Of a stretch of DNA of 64,000 nucleotides, positions 1-8,213 are shown piece after piece. Position 1 is the first letter of the stretch. Each line of letters starts with the position of its first letter. The DNA lies in the NCBI RefSeq assembly GCF_013336795.1, contig NZ_JAAFZT010000004.1, positions 17,174 through 81,173 of the forward strand, given 5' to 3'. The notes beneath the pieces are model-generated. The model ran no database searches and was not told the origin of the DNA. It saw nothing but the letters and a program-made list of their open reading frames with translations. Position numbers and translations under genes: made by a program. This DNA is from Alteripontixanthobacter muriae. GTDB taxonomy: Bacteria > Pseudomonadota > Alphaproteobacteria > Sphingomonadales > Sphingomonadaceae.

Positions 1-940
1 GCAGGCCAAGCTGGCTGATCGTCGAATAAGCGAGGATCGCCTTCAGATCATGCCGGAAGATCGCCACCCATGCGCCGAACAGCATGGTCGTCAGGCCGAC
101 GAGCGTCACGATGACGGTGTAAAGCTCTGTACCCGACAACACCGGCCACAGGCGGGCCAGCAGGAAAACACCCGCCTTCACCATGGTCGCGGAATGCAGA
201 TACGCACTCACCGGCGTCGGTGCCGCCATCGCGTGCGGCAGCCAGAAGTGGAACGGGAACTGCGCAGATTTCGTGAAGCAGCCGATCAGGATCAGGATCA
301 GGATGGCCGGATAATGTGGCGATGCCTGCACCACTTCCCGGCTTTGCAGGATGGTCAACAGGTCGAAGGAACCGGCCACGACCCCGAGCAGCAGCATGCC
401 CGCGATCAGGACGAGGCCGCCGCCGCCGGTTATCGCCAGTGCCATGCGCGCGCCCTGCCGTGCATCCGGATTGTGCCGCCAGAAGCCGATCAGCAGGAAG
501 GATGACAGGCTGGTCAGTTCCCAGAACACAAGCAGCAGCAGGACATTGCCCGAGATGACGATGCCCAGCATCGCGCCCTGGAACAGCATCAGCGTCGCGA
601 AGAAGCGGCCTGTCGCCTCGCCTTCCGCAAGATAGAAGTGGGCGAAGATCATGACCAGCAGGCCGATCCCCAGGATCAGGCCTGCGAACATGAGGCCCAG
701 CGGGTCCATGAGCAGCGAAAAATCCAGCCCGATTGCAGGAACCCAGCTGGCCGACGTCGCGATGCCGCCTCCATCGAGTACGCGCCCGGCGACCGATATG
801 ACGAGGGCGAGGCCGAGCGCACTTGCACCAGCCGCAATCAGGGCGTGAACGCCCCTGCCGCGATCCGCCAGGCCCGCAATCAGGATCGCTGCTGCGAAAG
901 GCAGGACAGTAAGGAGAATCAGGGTCAGGGAAGGCGTCAT
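1..940 (-). CDS. mrpA: Mrp-type Na+/H+ antiporter subunit A (MrpA/MnhA-like), 3' end outside window
   Basis: Reading the minus strand from the ATG at 940 gives an uninterrupted hydrophobic frame that leaves the window, so only about 313 N-terminal residues are visible. It resembles the NuoL/MrpA proton-transporter family. The N-terminal helices come first, then the LMDPLGLMF segment, a conserved helix with FWELTSLSSFLLIGFW (its Glu is a usual proton-pathway residue), a lysine helix (TKSAQFPFHFWLPHAM), and the PTPVSAYLHSATMVKAGVFL block typical of antiporter-like subunits. In the Mrp complex this subunit exchanges Na+ for H+ in the inner membrane. MrpA rather than NuoL is inferred from the sequence style and from the absence of neighbouring nuo genes; the downstream mrp genes are not visible. 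Confidence 0.8.
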   Translation of the reverse strand, partial: MTPSLTLILLTVLPFAAAILIAGLADRGRGVHALIAAGASALGLALVISVAGRVLDGGGIATSASWVPAIGLDFSLLMDPLGLMFAGLILGIGLLVMIFAHFYLAEGEATGRFFATLMLFQGAMLGIVISGNVLLLLVFWELTSLSSFLLIGFWRHNPDARQGARMALAITGGGGLVLIAGMLLLGVVAGSFDLLTILQSREVVQASPHYPAILILILIGCFTKSAQFPFHFWLPHAMAAPTPVSAYLHSATMVKAGVFLLARLWPVLSGTELYTVIVTLVGLTTMLFGAWVAIFRHDLKAILAYSTISQLGL

Positions 941-1066
941 GAGCAGTTCGACATAATCCGTTGGCCGCGTAGCTGTTGGTTGCAGCTTAGGCAAATCGGC
1001 AGGGCCATGGCCAGCGTTCTATGCCGGTTTGCTGTACAGAATTCCCGACCTTGGCGCCCAGATACA

Positions 1067-1564
1067 TCATGCGAAGCCTGGACGTTCGAAGATTGCCTCG
1101 AGTGCGATGGGCCGGAAATCCACAGCATCCACCCCGACGTCCAGTTGCCGCAGGATGGGTTTCATCTTCCCGTGGCTGTGGCCGTGCAGATTGATCGATC
1201 GCTTGTGCTGGCCGTTCCAGCTGCGGAAAGGATAATGGCAGAGCACGATCAGCCGTCCCTGTACGGTCATTTCGTGATAATCGTGCACGCTCGCCCAGCC
1301 GGGCAGGTCGCGCAAGGTGGCCGGGTCGTTGTTGCCGCAGATCAGATGCTTGTGGCCGTTCAGCCGTTCCAGATAGGCTTCGGCATCGCTCGCCTTGCGG
1401 CAGAAGTCCCCCAGGTGCCAGACTTCGTCTTGTGGCCCGATCGCTTCGTTCCAGTTCCGGATCAACGCCTCGTCCATGAGACCGGCGGACTCGAATGGCC
1501 GGCGATGGATGTTGATGGTGCGGTGGTCCCCGAAATGCGTATCGGCGGTGAAGAAGACAGCCAC
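1067..1564 (-). CDS. Calcineurin-like metallophosphoesterase
   Basis: This 165-residue protein starts at a GTG just downstream of the dehalogenase stop, three bases away. It shows the metallophosphoesterase metal-binding motifs in order: DTHFGD near residue 8, LGDF, GNND near the middle, HYPF and GHSH. These build the dinuclear metal site of the family. Its short length fits the stand-alone single-domain group of small phosphoesterases whose substrates are mostly unknown. The tight spacing suggests co-transcription with the haloalkane dehalogenase, but nothing links the two functions. The start is supported only by spacing and by the motif lying close to the N terminus. Confidence 0.82.
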   Translation of the reverse strand: MAVFFTADTHFGDHRTINIHRRPFESAGLMDEALIRNWNEAIGPQDEVWHLGDFCRKASDAEAYLERLNGHKHLICGNNDPATLRDLPGWASVHDYHEMTVQGRLIVLCHYPFRSWNGQHKRSINLHGHSHGKMKPILRQLDVGVDAVDFRPIALEAIFERPGFA

Positions 1565-1567
1565 GTC

Positions 1568-2467
1568 TCAGGCAGGTTCCTCAAAAGCGCGCAGTGCGGC
1601 GCGGGCGACCGGCTCCCCCCATTCCTGCACGAAATGTCCGGCATCCTCTACCAGCATCGGTTCGGGGCAGCCGCGGATCTGTGCGCGCAAGGCCTGCATC
1701 GCATTAGGCGTGATCACCGGGTCCTGCTTGCCGACGGCCATGAAGGATTTGCCCGCCCATTCGTCCCGCAGGTAGTCCCGCGCCTGCCTTGATCTTTCCG
1801 CACCCGGAGCGTCCGGCGCAGGCGGAACCAGTTCGGGGAAGCGCCGCACGCCCCCCTTGTAGCGAACGTCGGGGAAAGGTGCGTCATAGGCCATAACCTC
1901 GTCGTCCGACAGGATCGGAGTGGCGCGCTTGACCAAGGCGCCGACGGCGAGGTCCGGTTGCGAACGGTTGTAGAGTTTCCATGCTTCGAACCCGTCGCCA
2001 AGCGGGCGTTCTCCGGTTCCGATCCCCGTGTTCATGACGATGAGCCGTTCGAACCTCTCAGGAAATTCGACCGGCAGGGTAAGTCCCAGCAGGCCGCCCC
2101 AATCCTGGCAGACGAGAGTGATGTTCTCGAGATCCAGTGCCTCGATCAGGCGCAGGAGCGAGTTGCGGTGAAAATCGAAAGTATAGACTTCGTCATCCAC
2201 GGGCTTGTCGGATCGGCCGAAGCCGAACAGATCCGGCGCGATCACGCGGCCCGCCTGCGCGAAGACGGGGATCATCTTGCGATAGAGATAGGACCATGTC
2301 GGCTGGCCGTGCAGGCAGAGGAATACCGACCCATTACGGGCTCCTTCGTCGAGATAATGCATCCGCAAGCCATCGAAGCCGCGCAGGTTTTCCATGTGAT
2401 GAGGCGCGAAGTTGTAATCGGGAAGTTCGTTGAAACGTTCGTCCGGTGTCCGTAGTGCCTTGATCAT
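1568..2467 (-). CDS. Haloalkane dehalogenase, DhlA-like subfamily
   Basis: A 299-residue alpha/beta hydrolase that hydrolyses carbon-halogen bonds of haloalkanes to alcohols. It closely resembles Xanthobacter DhlA from the first residues. The nucleophile Asp122 sits in CQDWGG, the catalytic acid Asp249 follows the strand FMAVGKQD, and His278 lies in DAGHFVQEWGE. This Asp-His-Asp arrangement is that of subfamily HLD-I. Trp123 next to the nucleophile and Trp163 in the cap match the DhlA halide-stabilising tryptophans 125 and 175. The oxyanion region HGQPTWSYLYRKM is intact. It is cytoplasmic with no signal peptide. The natural substrate is unknown; conserved active-site residues support a true dehalogenase rather than an epoxide hydrolase. 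It precedes the metallophosphoesterase in a likely two-gene unit. Confidence 0.88.
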   Translation of the reverse strand: MIKALRTPDERFNELPDYNFAPHHMENLRGFDGLRMHYLDEGARNGSVFLCLHGQPTWSYLYRKMIPVFAQAGRVIAPDLFGFGRSDKPVDDEVYTFDFHRNSLLRLIEALDLENITLVCQDWGGLLGLTLPVEFPERFERLIVMNTGIGTGERPLGDGFEAWKLYNRSQPDLAVGALVKRATPILSDDEVMAYDAPFPDVRYKGGVRRFPELVPPAPDAPGAERSRQARDYLRDEWAGKSFMAVGKQDPVITPNAMQALRAQIRGCPEPMLVEDAGHFVQEWGEPVARAALRAFEEPA

Positions 2468-2556
2468 GCGCCGCCTCCTGCCTGTTCAGCTCGAATGATT
2501 AGCAAGCCCGCGGCGAGCCGGGAAGCTTTAGCGTCACACCGCTGGCGTTCCGCCGA

Positions 2557-2844
2557 TCACCCGACGAACGCCGGAAAGGTGCCGAATATGACCGAAACCG
2601 CCGAAAGGCCCAGCGCAGCCAGCGCAAGATACGGGCGCGGCTTGCCGAGCCGCCGCATCCAGATAAACAGCGCGGCCAAGGCGGCAAGCAAGGCAAGTAT
2701 CGCTATCCAGCGGGCGAGCGGTTCGCCGGGAAACACCAGCGCCGCGCCGTACGCCACCATGAAATGGGCCGCCCAGATGACGAAGGCGAACAGAAAGGTG
2801 CGGTAGATCACCGGCTGATCGATGGGTTCGCCTTGCTCAGCCAC
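2557..2844 (-). CDS. Small membrane protein of the caa3 oxidase operon
   Basis: A 95-residue protein with about three predicted membrane helices (FLFAFVIWAAHFMVAYGAAL, WIAILALLAALAALFIW, YLALAALGLSAVSVIF). I chose the GTG start at 2844, which overlaps the end of the fused oxidase gene by 8 bases; an upstream ATG would add a low-quality tail that is antisense-like. Its position as last gene of the oxidase operon and its coupled start suggest an accessory or subunit-IV-like component of the caa3 oxidase. I do not recognise a named family, so the role is inferred from context only. Confidence 0.6.
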   Translation of the reverse strand: MAEQGEPIDQPVIYRTFLFAFVIWAAHFMVAYGAALVFPGEPLARWIAILALLAALAALFIWMRRLGKPRPYLALAALGLSAVSVIFGTFPAFVG

Positions 2845-5374
2845 CGGGGAACACTCGCGGCACGATGGTGAAGACCATGCCCTGCACGGCGCAGAACATG
2901 ATGAAACGCCGGACAATATCCATGGTGACATTCGTCGGCGTGGTCATGATCCCGCGGGCTTCGCGCAAGGCAAGATAGGCCGCCATTATGCAGGCGATGA
3001 TTACGACCTGCGCCTGCAGGACGGTTAGCATGAAAACCGTTGCGCCCATCCCGTTCAGGGTGGGGGAAAGGCCCGTGCCCAGCCACCCGATGATATCGAG
3101 GTAGAGCGCACCCACCAGCAAGGCGGCGGCAAGCGCCTCCAGCACCCACGGAAGGTCACCCGCCTGCTTGCCTTCCCGCGCAGCAAGAACGCGGCGCCCG
3201 CCCCATGCAGCGGCAAGGGCCGCGACCTCCAGCGCGACGATCACCGCCGTCTGCCTCAGGGGCGGCGGAGCGCTCCAGACCTCGGGATTGATGCCGAAGA
3301 GGTAAAAATAGGCGAACAGGGCCATGAAGCCGATCATGCCGATGACGACCATCAGCGTGTTCAAGGCCCACCAGCCGTGGCTCTGCGGACCGGTTATGGC
3401 GATGGGCACTTCGATCCCGCCGCCGATGTCGGCCGTGTCCTGCCTGATCGGGCGGTCGGTTTCCCACAGCCATCGCAAGGTGCTGACGACGGCGATGATC
3501 CCGCAGAAGATCGCAAAGGGATAGGCCTTGACCGTCAGGGACAGGAAGAAGCCTGCGGTGAAGATCGCGGCAGACATCGGCCAGCGCGAGGGGCCGGGCA
3601 TGAGCTGGATATATTGCGGTTCTGCCATCACGGTGGAGGTGATCAGCGTTTCGCGATTGCCGGTCGCCGAATAGGGCAGGAAATAGCGGCCCTCTTCGAC
3701 CTCCCTTGAAATCTCCGGGCGGTCCCAAAGCGGCTCGCGGGAACGAACGAGGGGGATGGAGCGGGTCGAATAGAGCCCCGTCGGCAACCATTCCAGAGTG
3801 CCGCCATCATAGAGATTGCCGGCATCGTCCGTCGTGGTGAACCGGAAGTTTCGCGCGCAATCTACCAGGAACAGCAACACGCCGGAGGCAAGGACGAATG
3901 CTCCGACGGTGGAGATCATGTTCAGCAGGTCGAGGTCTCGCCCCGGCAGATAGGTATAGACGCGGCGCGGCATGCCCATCAGCCCGGTCAGATGCATGGG
4001 GAGGAAAGTGATGTGGAGGCCAGCGAACATCAGCCCGAACACCCATTTGCCGACCTTGTCCGACAAGGCCCTGCTGCTGGTCATGCCGTGCCAGTGATAA
4101 AAGGCGGCAAACATCGGGAAGACCATGCCGCCCATCAGCACGTAGTGGAGATGCGCGACGATGAAATAGGTGTCGTGCGCCTGCCAGTCGAACGGCACCA
4201 TGCCGACCATCACACCGGTGAGGCCTCCCATGGTGAAGATGACGACGCTGCCGACCACGAACAGGGCCGGCGTGGTCCACTTGATCTTGCCGCTGGCCAG
4301 CGTCGCTATCCAGCAGAACACCTGAATCCCGGCGGGCAGGCTCACCGCCATGCTGGCCGCCGAGAAATAGCCGGCGGACACGCGCGGCATGTCTGTCGTG
4401 AACATGTGATGCGCCCAGACGCCGAAACTGATGAAGCCGGTCGCCACCAGGGCAAGCACGTTGAGCCTGTATCCGACCAGCTTGGTACGCGCGACGGAGG
4501 CGACCATCATCGACATCAGACCCGCCGCTGGAATAAAGATGATGTAGACTTCCGGGTGGCCGAAAAACCAGAAAAGGTGCTGCCACAGCAGCGGATCGCC
4601 GCCGCGGGTGGCATCGAAAAAGGGCCAGTTGAAGGCCCGCTCGATCTCCAGCAGCATGGTGCACAGGATGACGCTGGGGAAGGCGACCACGATCATGACG
4701 GCGAAGACCAGCATGGCCCAGGCGAACATCGGCATCTTGTCCAGCGTCATGCCCGGCGCGCGGGTGCGCAGGACTCCGACGATGATCTCGATCGCCCCGG
4801 CAATGGCGGAAATCTCGATGAAGCCGATGCCCAAAAGCCAGAAATCGGTGTTGATGTCGGGGCTGAAGGCGATGCTGGTGAGCGGCGGATACATGAACCA
4901 TCCGCCATCGGGAGCAAGCCCCACGAACAGCGACAGGAAGAACAGCGTCCCCCCCACGGCGTAGGCCCAATAGGCATAGGCCGACAGGCGCGGGAAGGGT
5001 AGATCTCGCGCCGCCAGCATCTGCGGCAGCAGCATGACGCCGATCGCCTCGACCATCGGCACGGCGAACAGGAACATCATCACCGTGCCATGCATGGTGA
5101 AGAACTGGTTGTAGGTGTCCACGCCCAAAAAGTCCTGCATGGGCGCGGCAAGCTGCACCCGCATGCCCAGCGCGAGGATCCCGGCGGCCAGGAAGAAGCC
5201 GAAGGCCGTCACGACATACCAGAAGCCGACATAATTGTTGTTGACGGCTGTCAGGCGGCGCCAGCCTTTCGGTGCGTTCCAGATCTCCTCCAGTTCGTCG
5301 ACCTCGCTCTGCGGGCGCCTGGCTGTGGGGAAGCGGTCGTAAAGCGAATGGTCGAAGCCGGTTTCGGACCTCAT
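2837..5374 (-). CDS. Cytochrome c oxidase subunit I+III fusion (caa3 type)
   Basis: An 845-residue fusion of the heme-copper catalytic subunit I (about residues 1-560) and a subunit III-like membrane domain (about 600-845). It reduces O2 at a heme a3-CuB site and pumps protons across the inner membrane. Visible residues are the low-spin heme His in FFTMHGTVMM, the GHPEVY motif holding the CuB His, proton-channel Glu and cross-linked Tyr, the CuB His pair in WAHHMFTTDM, and the heme ligands in VAHLHYVLMGG. I chose the ATG at 5374, which overlaps the coxB stop as ATGA; a longer reading to 5611 is an unlikely antisense-like extension into coxB. It is the central gene of the operon cytochrome c, coxB, this gene, small membrane protein. 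Confidence 0.93.
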   Translation of the reverse strand: MRSETGFDHSLYDRFPTARRPQSEVDELEEIWNAPKGWRRLTAVNNNYVGFWYVVTAFGFFLAAGILALGMRVQLAAPMQDFLGVDTYNQFFTMHGTVMMFLFAVPMVEAIGVMLLPQMLAARDLPFPRLSAYAYWAYAVGGTLFFLSLFVGLAPDGGWFMYPPLTSIAFSPDINTDFWLLGIGFIEISAIAGAIEIIVGVLRTRAPGMTLDKMPMFAWAMLVFAVMIVVAFPSVILCTMLLEIERAFNWPFFDATRGGDPLLWQHLFWFFGHPEVYIIFIPAAGLMSMMVASVARTKLVGYRLNVLALVATGFISFGVWAHHMFTTDMPRVSAGYFSAASMAVSLPAGIQVFCWIATLASGKIKWTTPALFVVGSVVIFTMGGLTGVMVGMVPFDWQAHDTYFIVAHLHYVLMGGMVFPMFAAFYHWHGMTSSRALSDKVGKWVFGLMFAGLHITFLPMHLTGLMGMPRRVYTYLPGRDLDLLNMISTVGAFVLASGVLLFLVDCARNFRFTTTDDAGNLYDGGTLEWLPTGLYSTRSIPLVRSREPLWDRPEISREVEEGRYFLPYSATGNRETLITSTVMAEPQYIQLMPGPSRWPMSAAIFTAGFFLSLTVKAYPFAIFCGIIAVVSTLRWLWETDRPIRQDTADIGGGIEVPIAITGPQSHGWWALNTLMVVIGMIGFMALFAYFYLFGINPEVWSAPPPLRQTAVIVALEVAALAAAWGGRRVLAAREGKQAGDLPWVLEALAAALLVGALYLDIIGWLGTGLSPTLNGMGATVFMLTVLQAQVVIIACIMAAYLALREARGIMTTPTNVTMDIVRRFIMFCAVQGMVFTIVPRVFPGG

Positions 5375-6450
5375 TTCTGCTGCTCGAGCCAGAGGGCGAT
5401 CGCTTCGAGTTCTTCGGCGCTCAGCATGTCGTAGCTCGGCATCCGGTTGCCCGGCTTGATCGACTGGCTGTCGCCGATCCATCCCATCATGGTGCCCAGA
5501 TGATTGGGCAGAATTCCCGCGCCAAGGGTAAGGCGCGATCCGACATGGGTCAGGTCCGGCCCGGCAAGACCGTTCGCCTCGGTCCCGGCAACACGGTGGC
5601 AGGCGGCGCATCCGACATCCATGAACAGCCTGCGGCCCAGCGGCGCATCACCTGTGGCGACAGGCACGGGAAGGGGCGATATTGCACCGGCGCGCTCCGC
5701 TTCGATCGCCAGCGCATCGGCGGGAGCATCGAAGGAATTGTCGGCGGCAGTCCGGGCGATATCCAGTTCCGTTTCGATAGGTCCGTCCGCAGCCGCGAGC
5801 CGCGCCAGCCGCGCGTCGCGCCATTCACGCCAGGCAGCAGGTTCATGCGCCACGGCGACGAAGCCCATCAGCGCGTGTTGCGCGCCGCAATATTCCGCGC
5901 ATACACCGCCGAATTCGCCGGGCCTGTCAGCCTCTACCAGCAGCAGCGTCCGGCGCCCCGGAATCATGTCCTTCTTGCCCGAAAGATGCGGCACCCAGAA
6001 GCTGTGGATGACATCGCCCGATTCCAGTTCGAGCAACACCGGCTGGCCCACGGGGATGTGAATCTCGTTCGCGTCTTCCATGATGACGCGGCCCTGATCG
6101 TCCAGATATTGCACCCGGAACCACCACATCTCACCCGTCACGCGGATGCGCATTTCGTCACCTTCGATCGGATCGGTGAGCGTGGCGGTGAGCGTTAGTC
6201 CCCAGATCAGCAAAGCGGTCAGTACAATACCGGGAAAGGCCACTCCGCCGATCCAGATCGCCCGTTCGCCGCCCAGCATGGCCTGTACCCTGGGAGGCCC
6301 CTTGATCGCGGCCCAGAGCGCGGCAATCACGATCAGCGTGACTATGACGCCGAGCGCGAACAGCGACCAGGCAAGGGTGGTGACCTTCGCGGCATAGGGG
6401 CCTGCCGGGTCGAGGACCGGCGGCGGCCAACCCCAAAGCGCATCAATCAT
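5371..6450 (-). CDS. coxB: Cytochrome c oxidase subunit II with C-terminal cytochrome c domain (caa3 type)
   Basis: This 359-residue subunit carries electrons from cytochrome c to subunit I. Two N-terminal membrane helices (about residues 20-50 and 70-95) precede a periplasmic cupredoxin domain with the CuA ligands in HSFWVPH and CAEYCGAQHALM. A linker leads to a class I cytochrome c domain with the heme site CAACH and a distal Met in the NRMPSYD region. The built-in cytochrome is what defines caa3 oxidases. The start overlaps the end of the upstream cytochrome c gene by 8 bases, and the stop overlaps the subunit I+III start as ATGA, so translation is probably coupled. Confidence 0.93.
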   Translation of the reverse strand: MIDALWGWPPPVLDPAGPYAAKVTTLAWSLFALGVIVTLIVIAALWAAIKGPPRVQAMLGGERAIWIGGVAFPGIVLTALLIWGLTLTATLTDPIEGDEMRIRVTGEMWWFRVQYLDDQGRVIMEDANEIHIPVGQPVLLELESGDVIHSFWVPHLSGKKDMIPGRRTLLLVEADRPGEFGGVCAEYCGAQHALMGFVAVAHEPAAWREWRDARLARLAAADGPIETELDIARTAADNSFDAPADALAIEAERAGAISPLPVPVATGDAPLGRRLFMDVGCAACHRVAGTEANGLAGPDLTHVGSRLTLGAGILPNHLGTMMGWIGDSQSIKPGNRMPSYDMLSAEELEAIALWLEQQK

Positions 6451-6868
6451 GATCTATTCCATAAAGATAAGACGCAATATCCTGCGCTTCCTGCTCGGTG
6501 ATGGGCATGGGCGGCATGGTGGATCCCGGCTTCACCAGCGGCGCGTTGCGGACGAAGGCGGCCAGCACTTCCGGGCGGTTCGGTAATTGCCCGGCGATCA
6601 GGCCAACGTCGTCGAAACCCTTCAGCGATGGAGCGAGACGACCCTTGGGCCAGTCCAGGCCCGGAATCTCGTGACACGATCCGCAACCGGCATCCTTGAT
6701 GGCGACAAGGCCGCGCGCTGCTGCTCCTTCCGCAGGTTCGCGCCGGGTCTGCACCGGGTCCTTGCATGCCGAAATGCAGGCACAGGCCGTCAGCACTGCG
6801 GCTTTTGCAAGCCGGGCGAAAATCCCTGGCAACCATCGTGCCCGTCTGTGCATACGCCCCATTCGCAT
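6443..6868 (-). CDS. c-type cytochrome lipoprotein, oxidase-associated
   Basis: A 141-residue monoheme cytochrome with the heme motif CGSCH near residue 62 and a likely distal Met in TMPPMPITEQEA, giving class I cytochrome c architecture. The N terminus is basic followed by a hydrophobic stretch and ends in a cysteine-containing segment (LTACACISAC) that could be a lipobox, so membrane anchoring in the periplasm is likely. It is the first gene of the oxidase operon and overlaps coxB by 8 bases. It probably donates electrons to the CuA site or to the fused cytochrome domain; the exact partner is inferred. The divergent diheme cytochrome starts only 36 bases away. Confidence 0.85.
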   Translation of the reverse strand: MRMGRMHRRARWLPGIFARLAKAAVLTACACISACKDPVQTRREPAEGAAARGLVAIKDAGCGSCHEIPGLDWPKGRLAPSLKGFDDVGLIAGQLPNRPEVLAAFVRNAPLVKPGSTMPPMPITEQEAQDIASYLYGIDHD

Positions 6869-6904
6869 GGGAACCGGGTAAATGCGCGGATCGTTCCGGG
6901 CAAT

Positions 6905-7639
6905 ATGTCATTTAGATTCATGCCCATCAGCCGGATACTCTCTTCCGCATGTCTTCAGGCGCTGGGGATGGTGCTGTCCTCGTGCAGCCCCGATGCGGTG
7001 GCCGACCCTTTCGACGACAGCGGGGAACTGATTGCGCTGTCGGGCGGCGATGCCGGGGCGCAGGCCGCCTGTCACACCTGCCACGGGCTGAACGGCGGAG
7101 GCGACGGAGCGCTGGTTCCCCGCATCGCAGGGCTGAACAGCGGCTATCTGGTGCGCCAGATGATCTTCTTCGCCGAAGGCCAGCGGCAGCATCCGCAGAT
7201 GAGCTGGCTGTCGGCGCGGCTCGATTCCGAAGAACGCCTCGCCGTCTCTCAATATTACGCGGAGATGCCGATCCCAGAACCCGATCCCCTGGACCGGCGG
7301 ATTGCTCTGGCGACGGACCGCCAATGCGATTTCGCGGAAGCGGCGCTGATCTATCAGGAGGGCATTCCCGATCGGGGCCTGCAAGCCTGCGCCGCATGCC
7401 ACGGGCCGCAGGCGACGGGTCTTGGCGCAGGCAACCCGTCGCTGGTGGGGCAGAGCAGCCTTTATCTTGCCGAACAGTTGCGCGCGTGGCGGCAGGGCCG
7501 GAGATATGGCGACCCGCTGCAAGTCATGCACGAGGCCGCAAGCAATCTGCGGGAGGAGGAGATCAAGCCGCTGGCGGACTATATTGCGCATGATCTGGAG
7601 CCGTTTCGTCGTCCCGGATTTCCGGCAGGATGCCCGTAA
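6905..7639 (+). CDS. Diheme c-type cytochrome (cytochrome c4-like)
   Basis: I choose the ATG at 6905 (another in-frame ATG is at 6920), giving about 244 residues; an open reading to 6587 is antisense to the cytochrome gene and lacks coding character. The N terminus is a hydrophobic leader ending in MVLSSCSP, a probable lipobox. Two heme motifs, CHTCH and CAACH, lie about 110 residues apart, each followed by cytochrome c-like helices, the arrangement of the c4 family. It would act in the periplasm as an electron donor to the oxidase. It is divergent from the oxidase operon, and its 3' end overlaps the convergent cytochrome b561 gene by 77 bases. Confidence 0.85.
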   Translation: MSFRFMPISRILSSACLQALGMVLSSCSPDAVADPFDDSGELIALSGGDAGAQAACHTCHGLNGGGDGALVPRIAGLNSGYLVRQMIFFAEGQRQHPQMSWLSARLDSEERLAVSQYYAEMPIPEPDPLDRRIALATDRQCDFAEAALIYQEGIPDRGLQACAACHGPQATGLGAGNPSLVGQSSLYLAEQLRAWRQGRRYGDPLQVMHEAASNLREEEIKPLADYIAHDLEPFRRPGFPAGCP

Positions 7640-8213
7640 CCGTATCGTCGCGGTCCCAGAAATGGTGTTTCAGCGCCGCGCCGACATGTAGCGGCACCAG
7701 CAGCGTCAGCCCGACGACACCAACGACATGCAAGCTTTCCGCCCAGCCCATCACCTCATATTGCCATGCGGGCGACAGAGTGTGGAACGGCATGGCCGGA
7801 ATTTCGATCAGCCCTGCAAGGCGCAGCGGTTCGACCGGCTGGATCGCTGACCACATGGCCCAACCGCTCAGCGGCAACAGCGCGAAAAGGGTATAGAACA
7901 GGTAGTGCGTGTAATGCGCCGCCGTGCTCTGCCAGCCGGGCGCATCGGCGTCGTTGATCGGGTCGGGGATGAACAGCCGCCAGACGAAGCGCAGGATAGC
8001 CAGCAGCAGGATGGAAAGGCCGATCTGGCTGTGCAGCGCATAGGCCGCCAGCTTGTCGCCGCCCACCGGATAGCGTGACAGCAGCCATCCGTAACCAAGC
8101 TGAAACAGCACGAGCGCCGCCATGATCCAGTGGAACCAGATGCCGATGGGCGAATATTTGCCGTTCTTCGTGTAGCTGATCGCCCATTGACGGACCAGGC
8201 GATGCAGCTTCAC
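7563..8213 (-). CDS. Cytochrome b561 family membrane protein
   Basis: A 216-residue protein with four membrane helices and the histidine pattern of bacterial cytochrome b561 / Ni-Fe hydrogenase cytochrome b: IWFHWIMA in helix one, ALHSQIGL in helix two, MPFHTL and ESLHVVG and PLHVGAALKHHFWDRD later, providing two b-heme ligand pairs. It would transfer electrons from ubiquinol in the inner membrane. The GTG start at 8213 overlaps the ctaG-like stop as GTGA, so the two are co-translated. Frames that extend upstream to 8612 run through ctaG in another frame and are not credible. The last 77 bases overlap the convergent diheme cytochrome gene. Confidence 0.85.
   Translation of the reverse strand: MKLHRLVRQWAISYTKNGKYSPIGIWFHWIMAALVLFQLGYGWLLSRYPVGGDKLAAYALHSQIGLSILLLAILRFVWRLFIPDPINDADAPGWQSTAAHYTHYLFYTLFALLPLSGWAMWSAIQPVEPLRLAGLIEIPAMPFHTLSPAWQYEVMGWAESLHVVGVVGLTLLVPLHVGAALKHHFWDRDDTVTGILPEIRDDETAPDHAQYSPPAA

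Noticed and set aside
638-1792. 384-codon plus-strand frame
   Set aside because: Covers mrpA, metallophosphoesterase and dehalogenase genes in antisense and has no coherent protein features.
3992-5002. 336-codon plus-strand frame rich in His and Asp
   Set aside because: Antisense to the catalytic oxidase subunit; the composition reflects codon complementarity.
2845-5611. Longer version of the oxidase subunit starting at 5611
   Set aside because: The extra residues run antisense-like through coxB in another frame; the ATGA-coupled start at 5374 fits the family N terminus.
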